From Micropterix aruncella (Eukaryota; Arthropoda; Insecta; Lepidoptera; Micropterigidae): a DNA stretch of 64,000 nt. Below are positions 34,835-47,223 of the stretch, one piece after another. The notes under the pieces were generated by a model, which had not been told where the DNA came from, did not search any database, and saw only the letters and a list, made by a program, of their open reading frames with translations. Where the stretch lies: contig OX155971.1 in NCBI GenBank assembly GCA_944548615.1, forward strand, positions 27,082,072 to 27,146,071, in the 5' to 3' direction. Within the stretch, counting starts at the first letter, position 1. Each line of letters begins with the position of its first letter. The translations under genes were made by a program, and so were the position numbers.

Positions 34835-35246
34835 GTTATTTAAAATATATAAAAATGAATGTTTTTCTGTGAGTCCGCTATGGACTACTAAACTTCTCGA
34901 CCGATTTTGATGAAATTTTGATGGAAACTTTAGATTTATTTTGGAGATGGTTCCTGTGAAGTTTGGTGCCGATCGGACAAGAGAAAATTTTTTAGTGTCC
35001 TCAATAAAACCAAAATTCTTCTTTTTTTTAAAGTGGCAAATTTGAATTTCGAATACGACCGGGAAGACAGGAGTGAGTTCTTTTTTTTTTAGTCGAATAA
35101 ATTTTAAATCGGCGAATTTGAATTTCGAATACGACCGGGAAGACAGGAGTGAGTTCTTTTTATATAGTCGAATGAATTTTAAAGCGGCGAATTTGAATTT
35201 CGAATGCGACCGATTTGGCGTAGCAACGCGCGCAGGGTATAGCTAG
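34835..35246 (+). mobile_element. Helitron-like element, 5' end lost next to (AT)n
   Basis: The 3' end reads GCGT-AGCA-ACGC hairpin, then GCGCAGGGTATAG and CTAG (35243-35246) followed by a host T, matching Helitron 3' structure. The 5' part (AAAAATGAATGTTTTTCTGTG, then CGACCGATTTTGATGAAATT) is a common insect repeat opening, but no TC start is seen; the AT tract abuts it. Non-coding. Confidence 0.6.
35035..35215 (+). repeat. Three tandem ~75-bp units inside the Helitron-like element
   Basis: GGC(A/G)AATTTGAATTTCGAAT starts at 35035, 35111 and 35186 (periods 76 and 75). The first two carry ACGACCGGGAAGACAGGAGT. The third ends early and passes into the 3' terminal hairpin. Confidence 0.9.
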
Positions 35247-35310
35247 TTTAAAATAAAGTAAGTTAATGTTTTATAGTTATTCAAATGTTGTGGGAATTAT
35301 TATAACTAAT

Positions 35311-35833
35311 TTAACACATTGGGGGCCGAGTTTTCGCACCAGACTGCATATGGGGGCCACCATCCAAATGGTCTACTACGCAATATTTCGTATTTGGCGC
35401 CGACACTATGAGATTTATAATTATTGTTATGAGCTCTGTGCTTTATAGAATGCTTTAAAATAAATCATAGTGTTTAGTTCGGTACAAAATTTTGTACATT
35501 CAGAGGTTTTGGTTTTGTTGAAGATAGATTGTATAAATTACGTTTTTCTATTTTTTCTTTTTGAAGTTTATTAAAGTGTTACATGCGGATATTTTTAAGT
35601 TATCGATATTAAAAAAAATAAGTAAATTATAATTCCATTGACTGAAAGTTGATGTGATAAATGTGTAATTCTTTATATTACTTAAACAAAAAATGGTACT
35701 ATTTTTCTACCCCCTTTTATATTTATGGTGCCAACCAATATTATTAACTCCTATTCTAGACGCCAAACAAACTCACAGTACTCAAACCACCTGAAACTAC
35801 GCAATATTTCGTAGTTCACATTCAATGTGTTAA
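35311..35833. mobile_element. piggyBac-type MITE flanked by TTAA
   Basis: TTAA (35311-35314), CACATTG..., ...CAATGTG, TTAA (35830-35833): a 515-bp element with short TIRs at the canonical piggyBac target tetranucleotide. Near each end lies the near-palindrome ACGCAATATTTCGT (about 35380 and 35799), which could be a transposase-binding repeat. No coding sequence. It does not obviously share ends with the piggyBac element at 59375. Confidence 0.7.
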
Positions 35834-36300
35834 ACTTATAGATCAAGTGAATTAGTGTCAGGGTGTGAGCAGGTGTGCGTGATGAGGTAAGAAAGTTTTA
35901 GTGGAATTGGAGAGTTCCTGCACATATCAGTTTGATTATATTTTTTATGAATTGTGTATTTGTGTATTGTATATATATTAAATTGTGTATTTGTATATAT
36001 ATCTTTAGATGACTCGCTTTCTGGAAATTATTGTTTATGATAAATTTATTATAATAGAAGTTTCTAATGAGAAATAATGGAAATATTTGTGTTGTAGAAA
36101 TCCTTGATATCAAATTATTGTATGTCGACATGTTATATAGCTATATTAATGAATAAGTATTGTATTTAATAGAGCACCTAATACGTATTGGTTTTTGGTT
36201 CAGAAAAACTGTCGGTCGTTTATCATACCAGTATGTCATGTAGGTGTCTAGACCAATTAGATTTACCAATAATTTGAAACTGTTAATTTTATTTTGTATT
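35834..36300. other. AT-rich spacer
   Basis: No feature recognised. Confidence 0.35.
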
Positions 36301-36301
36301 A

Positions 36302-36490
36302 TCTGCGCCCCGCGGTTTCACCCGCGTGGTGATGGAAAATTGTGATAATGATGATAGAAAACTATATATCTTTATAAATTATGGCCTATGTGTTATTCTG
36401 ATGTGTAAGCTATATTATCACAGTAACAAACATCCAACATACATTCTTACAAACTTTCGCGTTTATAATAGTATATGTCGATAGGATATG
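36302..36490. repeat. Widespread insect dispersed repeat (RTE-3'-end-like)
   Basis: CGCCCCGCGGTTTCACCCGC with the hairpin CGCGG-TTTCAC-CCGCG, then ATGGCCTATGTGTTATTCTG and ACAAACTTTCGCGTTTATAA. This word order is one I know from very common repeats in many insect genomes, usually described as RTE-type or Helitron-associated ends. The class cannot be settled from this fragment. Confidence 0.45.
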
Positions 36491-36680
36491 TCGTATCGAA
36501 AACTACAAAATGTTTATATTTGTACACTTCATTCTGAAATTGTACAAAGGGCGGATTAATTATCATATGTCAATCTCTTACAACCAACCCTATTATGAAG
36601 TGTTTGTATGTATTGGAAGTGTAATGTGACTACCTTTTATTGTTGAACACATTTGCTCGTTTAGAAAATGAAAGAATTAT

Positions 36681-36785
36681 TTATTGAAAGTATGCTTCAT
36701 CTGCAGCTACAAGTTTCTTCCATCTTTCAGGCAATTTACAGATTCCCTTTGTTAAGAAATCCTAGCCTATGGCGGCGATCCAATC
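36681..36785 (-). pseudogene. mariner transposase C-terminal relic
   Basis: Minus strand: DWIAAIG-stop-DFLTKGICK, then LPERWKKLVAADEAYFQ-stop, matching the mariner C-terminal block (FxxxGIxxLPxRWxKxxxxxGxYF). It belongs with 37985-38177 on the same strand. About 1.2 kb of unrelated sequence separates the two. Confidence 0.75.
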
Positions 36786-37984
36786 ATTAAAGCGATATGA
36801 GACCTCAGAAAATATCCGAAATGGGCGGACACGCGAAGACATAGGCGGGGTCAATTTTGTAGGGTTTGACCAATAAAAATTCAGCGTTGACGAAGCGTCA
36901 GGCATAGATTCCACGTTCGCTCGAGCCGGCTAACAGGCGCATGCTAAACTTTCGATCGCAGCGCTAGCACAGAATAACTGCCTTAACGCAGTGGTGGTAA
37001 TAAGGGTGTTGATGGTAAAGCATATTTAGATTCACTCTCAGAGAGCTCTCACGTTTTAATTAATTGTAATTAATTTTTAAGGCATAAATAAAAAATGTGG
37101 CTAAGCGCGACGCTAGACCCAGTCAAAATAATAAAATTAAAATAAAACACACTCACCGCTTAGATCAAGCCTGAAAGTTTTCGAAATCAGTTTAAAACCA
37201 TAATGTCCAAGGCAATTAGCAACTTTTTTTATCTAAATTTTAAATTAGTTCCTTATCAAAGAATTCGATTAAAAACTTTTTTAAATTAAAGGTTATATTT
37301 TTAAAAAAATCATAAAACTAAAATACTTCAGATATGCTCGTTCCCAGGTATTATGTCGCCATCAAATTTTCCAACTCTGCGCGGGAACTGACCGGCTGTT
37401 CAGAGACGACTGCATCGACCGGAACAGGTGTTAGTCTGAAGCAACATGTCCGATAAATACGGCGGGTGGGGTAGATCTTCCCAGTCTTGTACATTTAAGT
37501 AATTTATATCAGACGACGACAACGTATAACGATAGGTTCGGGTACATTGATATTTTTTCATCAGTTAAAAGTCACTTTAAGGAAACCATTAAAAAATCTT
37601 ATCTGTCCCTTGTCCCCGTATTTCATATAATGACTATTAATCGCTTGAATAGTTTACATGAATAGCTTTTTCGTTTTTTTATATATATCTTTAATACAAA
37701 ATAATTAATATTGTTTATAATGTCAATGGTAAAATTCCTTTTTTTTTTTTTTTTTTGTTCTTCCTCTTTTTCTATAATATTAAATCACTGCTAAAAATGT
37801 TTATATAAATAAGGTATAATAACGGAGATATGTTCTGTAAACATTATAGATAGATATTGTTAACATATAATTAGTCATAATTTTAGGTACTGTTATATTT
37901 TGTTATGTATAAACGCTGTTTGTTAACCAAATAAAATAACATAATAAAATAAAAATAAATAAATAAAAATCATAACTTTTGCAA
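36786..37984 (+). other. Insertion between the two mariner relic pieces
   Basis: About 1.2 kb with no recognisable coding region. It ends in an A-rich tail on the plus strand (AAATAAAATAACATAATAAA and onward, 37930-37973), so it may be a non-autonomous or truncated retroelement inserted in the mariner. A 16-bp poly-T lies at 37741-37756. Confidence 0.4.
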
Positions 37985-38177
37985 CATGCGATTTTGCATT
38001 GCCATGCTAAAGAAATATTATATTCACCCATTCTAGACGTTTTTCCAGTATAGCTCGCTTCAAACGCATTAGTTGTCGTCGGTAGACATCGCCATTGATA
38101 GTTTTACCTGATACAAGTAGTTCATAATATACCACACCTTTTTGATCCCACCATACTTCTCTCAAATGATGTTTTAC
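37985..38177 (-). pseudogene. mariner transposase, catalytic-region relic
   Basis: Minus strand: VKHHLREVWWDQKGVVYYEL, LVSGKTINGDVYRRQLMRLK, then EKRLEWV and FL-stop-HGNAKSHVAKV. These match the mariner blocks (WWDxxGVxYYELL, TINxxxYxxQLxxL, FxHDNAxxHxAK). The Asp of the HDNA catalytic block is Gly here, and a stop precedes it. Non-functional. Confidence 0.85.
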
Positions 38178-38464
38178 GCAATAAAATTTGTCATATTTAA
38201 GGAGTTAAAAATACTATTTGTCGATATTTCAACCAAATGTCACATACTGTTTTTGACAGGTGACATAAAGTATTATGGAATACAAGTATTGCTATTTAAT
38301 AGTAGGTACACGCAAGCAGTTCTACTGACGACACCTATCGGGAAAGATCGGAGTCATATTAAGACACTTAATAAAAGTACGTGTAACATGCCATTGTGTG
38401 CAAGTGTGTGTCTTGTTATTACATTTGATCGACAGAATTAAAGATGCAATACCGTTAATTTTAT
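38178..38464. other. Unassigned
   Basis: A 99-codon plus-strand frame (38142-38441) overlaps the mariner relic in the wrong strand and is not supported. Confidence 0.3.
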
Positions 38465-38545
38465 CCGGGCTCAGCCAGGAATCTAACCCGGTACCTTACA
38501 ATGTAAGATCAGGCGGCCTAACCACTATGCCACCGGGCCGTGGTA
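38465..38545 (-). repeat. tRNA-derived SINE head
   Basis: On the minus strand: an A box TGGCATAGTGG (38522-38532), then about 33 nt, then a B box GGTTAGATTCC (38478-38488), in tRNA-like spacing and flanked by GCCCGG words at both ends. The anticodon arm does not fold normally (the CTTAC ... GTAAG loop has only 3 nt). This is a pol III-type SINE or tRNA relic, not a functional tRNA gene. Confidence 0.6.
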
Positions 38546-39108
38546 AATTCCAGATTAAGCGAAGGCGAGGAAAATTCCAGAATTTTATTTATGTATATAA
38601 AATAGGCAGTTTTTAGAGACGCGATGTTTCAGAAAGGTTTACTGGTGCACAGAATAAACCCTTTTAATTCTGTACTCAGTCTCTTTGAAGCGATTTCAAT
38701 CCGTAAACTTGATCTCTTACTCGTGTTACGCCGTATGCACAACTCGAAAGAAGATACTTTAGATTCTTATACAATTGAAACAGTAATCGCCTTTGAAACG
38801 GGATAATAAGACTGTCGCGCACACTTGCTTCATCGTCTTTTATCCGAGATGAAAACTAGGCACTGACTATCGATTTCTATCCTTTACAAAAAGCGATGTC
38901 TTTGTTTGTAAAGCTCACACGGCCACAGGGCGACGGAGCTCCATAAATTCAGTCATTAATAACGCCACAATGGCATAACGCACGCGACAAGTCGAGAAAT
39001 ACGAACCCACATAATTGCTCCATCTGACAAACAAACTACCAAACGCTGTCTCTATCTCAGAATTAAGAGGGAAATTCTCCGTTGCCCATTTCCTATTCTT
39101 ATCTCGGT
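38546..39108. other. Unassigned; possible LINE C-terminal scrap
   Basis: 39040-39120 can be read as LPNAVSISELRGKFSVAHFL, a pattern like the C-termini of Jockey-type LINEs, interrupted by the LINE-C insertion. Weak. Confidence 0.3.
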
Positions 39109-39120
39109 ATTCTATCGCGT

Positions 39121-40963
39121 GCTAGAGTCAAAACAAGTTGACAACACCACAACCAGATGGGTGAAAGCGATGCTCTCAAACCGCACGGCCAAGGTAGCTC
39201 TTCACGGAACAAACCTTGAAGTCACCACTACGAGAGGCTGCCCGCAGGGAGGCGTACTCTCGCCCCTACTATGGACTCTTGCAATAGATCAACTCCTGCA
39301 TAGGATGGCAGAGGCCAGGATAGACACACAGGGCTATGCTGATGACCTAGTAGTGATAGTCCGGGGCTTCTGCCAAAACACGATCTCACACATAATGCAA
39401 AAAGCGTTAACAATCGTTAGCAATTGGTGCAGAGAGAACGAATTATCGGTCAACGCCGATAAGACCGTCCTCGTGCCATTTACCAACAAACGTCAACTAG
39501 GTGGACTAAAAATGCCAATCTTAAACCACAGGCAGATTCCTTTCTCCAAGGAAGTAAAGTATCTGGGAGTCACGCTCGACCAAAGACTCACCTGGAACAG
39601 CCACCTAGATAAAACAATTCAAAAAGCTAAAAGTGCTTTGGGTATAAGCAGAAGACTGGCGGGGAAAAACTGGGGCTTTAACCCCAAGATCTCCCACTGG
39701 CTATACACTGCCATTGTGAGGCCGATAATCTCGTACGCCTCGGTGGTATGGTGCAACAAAGCCAACCAGAAAACTGTGATTACCAAACTAAACAATATCC
39801 AAAGGACGGCGTGCCTCATGACAACTGGCGCAATGTCCTCCACTCCTGGAGCAGCTCTAGATGCACTGCTGAACTTACCGCCCCTACACATTCATTTGCA
39901 ACAGGTGGCGAAAGCCAGCATGTACAGGCTATCTGCCCGAGAGAAGGTAAACTGGATCTCACAAGCACTAAGATCAGTTCTTGACTCAGTCAGTGAAAAT
40001 CCAACCCTCAACATGGTATCAGACACCATGCTCCCACTCCTAAACTTTGGAAAACTTTTTACAGTGGAACTGCCGCCCAGAGACGACTGGCTAAAAAGCC
40101 AACTGCAATGGGAGGCCGGTAGCCTTAAATGGTATACTGATGGGTCCAAATCGGGACTTGACGTAGGCTGTGGTATATATGGAGAGCGACCAAACTTCAA
40201 AAGAAGTGTAAACTTGGGAAAATACGCCTCCATATTCCAAGCGGAAGTTTACGCCATTATTGAATGTGCGGATATCAACCTCCAAAAGGACTACGCCAAC
40301 CACCGTATCTATATCCACTCGGATAGCAAAGCAGCTCTTATGGCACTAGCCTCGAATACCATTAATTCAAAGCTAGTGCAAAACTGCATATCACTACTGA
40401 ATTCCCTGGGCGAAAAGAACAGGGTAATACTAAGATGGGTTCCCGGCCATGCAGGAATCGAGGGAAATGAAAAAGCCGACGAACTTGCTAGGACGGGAGC
40501 AAAGGGAACGTTATACGGCCCTGAACCTTGCTGTGGCGTACCAAAAAGCCTTGCAAACCTAATGCTCAAACAAATGTGTTTAGAACAATCCGTCAACCAC
40601 TGGAACAACACGCCAGGGTTGAATCATTCCAAAGCGCTTATTAAGCCTTACGACCGTAAGACGGCCCGTGAGGCCCTATCGCTAAATAGGAACAATCTAC
40701 GCATACTGGTAAGGGCGCTCACGGGGCATTGTGGCCTGAACAAACACATGTTCAACCTCAAGCTCAAAGACACAAAAATGTGCAGGTTCTGCCAAGGGGC
40801 AGAGGAAACTCCCCAGCACCTCATGTGCGAGTGTGGCCCGCTGATGCGTAAAAGATACAACCACCTGGGTGGTCACTACCTCCAACCTGAGGAGGTAAAA
40901 CAATCTGGCGCCAAAAGCATGCTGCGGTTCTTGAATGACACGGGGCTTAGCGCAGAACTATAG
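39121..40963 (+). pseudogene. LINE-C ORF2, RT (from mid-palm) to C-terminus, uninterrupted
   Basis: 614 open codons without a stop. RT: TRGCPQGGVLSPLLW, TQGYADDLVVIVRG (YADD) and KEVKYLGVTLDQRL. RNase H: WYTDGSKSG, QAEVYAIIECA, HSDSKAALMAL and GNEKADELAR, all four acidic positions present. C-terminal knuckle: CRFCQGAEETPQHLMCEC. The N-terminal endonuclease and RT fingers are missing, so the copy is dead by 5' truncation alone. Absence of any lesion suggests it inserted recently. The apparent start codon at 39119 is made by the TSD and is not a real start. Confidence 0.92.
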
Positions 40964-41067
40964 TAGGTGGCGAGCACAATAGATCAGCAATGGTCGCAGT
41001 GTTACAAGGCTCATAAAGACCTTAGAAAAGCCCCACTCAACAAATAAAAAATAAAAAAATAAAAATA
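39121..41067 (+). mobile_element. LINE-C (LOA/I-type with RNase H), 5'-truncated, 12-bp TSD
   Basis: Flanked by ATTCTATCGCGT at 39109-39120 and 41068-41079, an exact 12-bp TSD. It begins inside the RT domain and ends with a short 3' UTR and an A-rich AAATAAAAAATAAAAAAATA tail. This tail differs from the (CTA)n tail of LINE-B, although the proteins are clearly related. Confidence 0.92.
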
Positions 41068-41101
41068 ATTCTATCGCGTCACGGGTATCGGAGAATAATA
41101 T

Positions 41102-41590
<489 letters not shown>

Positions 41591-41616
41591 AATAATAATT
41601 TACACTTATACTAATG

Positions 41617-42850
<1,234 letters not shown>

Positions 42851-43497
42851 ACTGCAGCAAATAATATCAGCTCTCAATAAATAAACATAGTGATTTTTGC
42901 CGATTTTTGTAAAAAATACTTTCGAAATGATTCCAATTTATCAAAGTGTTTGTTATTCGTTTATCTTAGTTTAATGAAGGAATTTTCATATCCTTGTAGC
43001 GATTATTATGATCCTCCAAGGAGACGCCTATTGAGCATTTTTATTGAAATTCGTCCATGGATTTCTCTCTAAATAGAACATATTAAAGCTACTTGAATTT
43101 ATACTTGTTCCGACTTGCTCCTTTTAATACAATTGCTTCCAGGAATATAATTATTACTCACTGATATGACCTTTATAATAAACCATCAAATGAGCAAGGT
43201 GCCGCAACGTAATCGAATTAATACAAAAAAATATTATTTGTATATAAAAAAGAAGTATCCGTTTATTATTGAAACATTACTGTTAATAAACTGACCGTCG
43301 ATCTCGAGGGGTTTCAGCTAGCTGGAATATAAATTAATTTAAAATTGTTATTTACCTACAGGAAATCCATAACCGGGTTTATATTTAAGAATGTATATTA
43401 TTCTATAGTCTTGTATTACATATATACAATATCATGCTGTATGTTTTCGTCAAATGATTACAAATGATCACAAATAAAATAATTAAATAAATAAACA
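42851..43497. other. AT-rich spacer
   Basis: No feature recognised. Short frames only. Confidence 0.35.
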
Positions 43498-43523
43498 TGG
43501 CGGGTGTGAGAGTGGTCACAATA

Positions 43524-43541
43524 ATCACGTCGGGGTCACCA
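43524..43541 (-). other. BEL/Pao-type primer-binding site
   Basis: Minus strand TGGTGACCCCGACGTGAT, adjacent to the LTR end, is the primer-binding motif typical of BEL/Pao elements. It is followed on that strand by a ~25-nt leader and ATG (43498-43496), after which element similarity ends. Confidence 0.7.
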
Positions 43542-43542
43542 A

Positions 43543-44138
43543 TGTGAGAGTGGCCACCCTTCACTAGACTCCAATTATTCGTGAGCGAAGGGTGGTTCTC
43601 ATCAAGTAGTTTTCTCCGTATTGAAAGTCGTTGTAGTTGAAGTTGAAGTATTTATTCAAAAGGTATGTGATCGGTTGCCAGTTTGTAACGCCTTGATTGA
43701 TATTTCGCCGGGGTGTAGGTAGTGTGGGCTCGAGGTGAAGCCGTGGTTGTGTGTCCGAAGTGTGAAGCGTCGCGATAGATTCGAAGATAAGATGATCGCG
43801 TGTACTATACGTAGTTTTGTCGACTTGTAGACAATGAAGAGCGCGAGTACTTGTTAATGCGCGGGTACTGTCCGCCAGGGGAATGATGAAATATGTGTCG
43901 AATGTACTGCCTTTTATATGGTATGTAATGATGCAATATCTACCGGTGGGGGAGAGTAACTGTGTAAATTCGTAACGATCAGAAGAAATGGCATTAGTCA
44001 TAGGTTGACTGTGCATAAAATGTCGAATTTAGTTGGAATACAATTGCAGTTGCCTCGTGTATATTTGAGCGTATTTGCGGTTTCGATTCTATAGAAATTA
44101 CTTTTTTGTTGTGGGTGTGTTGGACGGAGTCTCCAACA
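43543..44138 (-). repeat. BEL/Pao-type LTR (single, with PBS)
   Basis: On the minus strand it begins TGTTGGAGACTCCGTCCAACA and ends CTCTCACA directly before the PBS, giving a 596-bp LTR with TG...CA ends. It is a 5' LTR fragment, not a solo LTR, because PBS and leader remain. The 150-codon minus frame inside (43564-44016) is taken as incidental. The internal region is missing. Confidence 0.7.
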
Positions 44139-44887
44139 TGGGTTTTAAATATTTAAGTACATCGTAGCTTGAGTCTTTCTGTACCTGTCTATAATTTATA
44201 ACAGAATCATTTGTAAGAATAGTAATATCACCTTCACGAGAAATAACATTTGCTTATTACTCGGCCTAAAATATACTGTTACTCACGAATAGATATTTCC
44301 AGATTGTATTCTAGCTTTTTAACAAGAATTTAATAACATGAGAATGTCAATTTAACAAGTAATCCGAATGCAATTGTATCCCTACTAAACTAATTACTAG
44401 TCTCGTATTTTATCAGCGATACTTAAATGAGGAAACTCAGATAACGTCAAAGACAACGTCGATATTTTCGTATATCTAACCTTTTCATTTGATTCCGGTA
44501 AGACTTCCGAGTTTCCTGATCCATGAAAAATAAACATTTGAGATTTTCCTCAATTTTCCGTGATGTGTTTTTTTTTCGTTAATTATCATTGGCTGAAAGA
44601 AAAGCGAAGATTCTTGAAAAGTGTAATTCAACTGCTGAGAAACACGCTTTCCAACTCTCTAGATGGTTGTATTTTTAAACTGGGCGTGTTTCGCTAAAAT
44701 TCAGCGCCGAAGAAGCCATTGAATATAAAAAAATATAAAAAGAATAGCAAGCCTCTTATTGCAGAATAAATATTCGTGAGTTACTTGATATTTTTAAAAT
44801 GAAATTGAGAGGAGAATTCTCTCGCTTTATTTATTAGAATGTAGCTTTTCTTTTTGGTTTAAAATGGTGTTGTAAGGTTAAATTATC
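44139..44887. other. AT-rich spacer
   Basis: No feature recognised. Confidence 0.35.
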
Positions 44888-45197
<310 letters not shown>

Positions 45198-45312
45198 TTT
45201 GTGTTTTGTTAAAAATATGCCATTAAAATATAGTAAGACTATAATAAACGAAAGTGTAGAAGTCGAACAACAGAAGGTCTACAGGTGTAACACTTAAAAA
45301 TATATTCAAGTA

Positions 45313-45525
45313 TTATGACATCACTATTTGTTGGCGATTATAATAATATCTATGAAACCATTCGTCCACACAATCGAACGCCTTAAGGATGTCAAGTAAT
45401 ACAATGACAGTTACGTCTTTCTCGTCCAAAACTCTATCAAATTGGTTAATATCCATTAGAATTGTATCTGTAAAACAACTATTCAGCTGATGATACAACA
45501 ACTTCTTCAATACCTGCAACAGCAT
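45313..45525 (-). pseudogene. LINE reverse transcriptase fragment
   Basis: Minus strand: VTVIVLLDILKAFDCVDEWF corresponds to the RT palm block ([17 protein letters not shown]) with the catalytic Asp preserved, followed by a WFxxY..NRxQxV-like remainder. Only about 70 residues survive. Confidence 0.75.
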
Positions 45526-46285
45526 GGTTGAATACTACTTGGTCGATAATTGAAGCGAAGCGCAGGATATAAGATATTTGCTAACGATTTTCATAGCGGA
45601 CGAACTTAACAAATATTTCAAAGTTGCATTCTACATCTCATAAACGGATATGCGAATATTTTCTACTACCTGACTATTATAATAATATCTGCAATTGACG
45701 TTTAACTTGAAGATTATATCTCTCTCTGGGAATGAATTAATTAGCTCCCAAAAGCCGAAATGTTCATCGTTTCAATAATTCCATTATGAAGTCTGAAAAC
45801 TTTTGAGAGCTCACGTCCCCAAGGCGCGATTAATTAAATTAAAATCTCTGCAGTTATTGTTGTCGAGGTAGAAGGATAGTTAAAGCTCAGTCTTTGTCTT
45901 TATAGCTGCTGTGAGGCTTTATGCAGGATTCACTGCCATTTGCGTCAAATATTGAAACATTTAAAGTGCACCTCACTCCCCCAGGAGACACTTATTAATC
46001 GGAGTGAGTAGGCCATTCTCTAGGCAAACGTTAAACATTAACGAGATGTAGAGAGAAAGCAACTTAGCCGAGTTGAGGTATTTCAGTTATTAGTCAGATA
46101 GAACCATACGAGTTGTGTTTGGTACCTATCTATTCGGTCTCTTCGGTGTCGGCAAAGTACTGACGGGTAGTTGGAGGGGATAGCCGTCTTTTTTTGGTAG
46201 TGGGGTGAAGAACGGGAGAGTGGGGTGATTTAAAAGCGTTCTTCATTTTGCTTATACTTTTATGTTGATAGAATAGACAGAAAAC
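45526..46285. other. Unassigned spacer
   Basis: No feature recognised. Confidence 0.35.
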
Positions 46286-46286
46286 T

Positions 46287-46962
46287 AGACTTTCCCGTCA
46301 AACAAAAAACCCGTTCTCCACCATGCAGATGCTAATCCTGAGGACTTCATTTCAGCAAATCAACTATTCCTGGCAGCCCTATATTCATCTAAGACTAATG
46401 AGACCTCCTTTGACAATAAATTCTCAAATTCCATCATAAATTCAACTTTCAATATGGCCTCTCTACCCCCAACAAACGCAGCCGCCGCCCAACATAGTCT
46501 GCGGGTCTACCATCAAATCCAGGGCTGGTATGATAGATCAAAGGATCCTCTCAGCTGGAGTTGGAAGAGGACGGACCTTGGCCTGCTTCCCACCATGAAC
46601 ACCAAGGATCCAACTTCGGCCGAAATCCTCCACACAGTGTCCTGCGGTTGTACGAAGGGGTGTACAGGGAGGTGCAGCTGCCGGAAAGTAGGTATGAAAT
46701 GTTCAACAATTTGCCTCAACTGCGACGGCCAGTCTTGCTTGAATTCAGCACCAGGAGGGTGGAGGGTGAGGATGAGGATATGTCCCCACCGATCGCCGTA
46801 GAAGCAGAAATAGGTGAAGATAATTCAGAAGAAATAGGTGAGGACAGTCCAGCAGAAATAGGTGAGGACAGTCCCTTTGAAGATGATCCCGATGAAGAGG
46901 GGCTCGAAATGCCACCCCAGCTTGAGAGCTTCGTAGATGAAGGGCCATCGACATACATTTAA
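46287..46962 (+). pseudogene. Relic of a cysteine-rich (CXC-like) protein gene, class unknown
   Basis: The frame is open from about 46287 (KKPVLHHADANPEDFISANQ), through ATG 46454 (MASLPPTNAAAAQHSLRVYH), to a cysteine cluster HTVSCGCTKGCTGRCSCRKV ... CSTICLNCDGQSC. One base shift near 46755 then leads to an acidic tail with EIGEDS repeats, ending at 46960-46962. The LPPTxAAAxQHxxRVYxQ and C-x-C/C-x3-C pattern resembles tesmin/TSO1-like CXC segments found at the C-termini of many multi-copy insect proteins of unknown role. I cannot name the family. Its position among transposons suggests a transposon-carried or multicopy gene. Confidence 0.55.
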
Positions 46963-46977
46963 GAATGTGCAAATGTC

Positions 46978-47223
46978 ATGTCAATTTTAAATGTTCCAAT
47001 TACTCCATTAATTAATATTAATAATAGTTACTTATTAAAGATTAATTGCTATTTGATATTTTTCGTCGATATACCGTTTTCAAGCTACAAGCACAAAACC
47101 TACGTCAAGGCAGTCAGTTTAGTGCAGAGATGCCAGCATGTATACTACTGCCAGACTTGTAAAGTGGGCTTAAATGCCAGAAATAAGCATACACCGTTAT
47201 GCCCTATACACTGTCGAGTATAG
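46978..47223 (+). CDS. Small ORF with Cys/His motif, unrecognised
   Basis: 81 codons. The C-terminal half reads RCQHVYYCQTCKVGLN and HTPLCPIHCRV, with Cys/His spacing that could bind zinc (C-x6-C-x2-C, then H-x3-C-x2-H-C). No family recognised. It lies 15 bp after the cysteine-rich relic and could be its exon or a separate scrap. Low confidence. Confidence 0.25.
   Translation: MSILNVPITPLININNSYLLKINCYLIFFVDIPFSSYKHKTYVKAVSLVQRCQHVYYCQTCKVGLNARNKHTPLCPIHCRV

Noticed and set aside
43564..44016. 150-codon minus-strand frame
   Set aside because: It lies wholly inside the BEL/Pao-type LTR and matches no protein family known to me.
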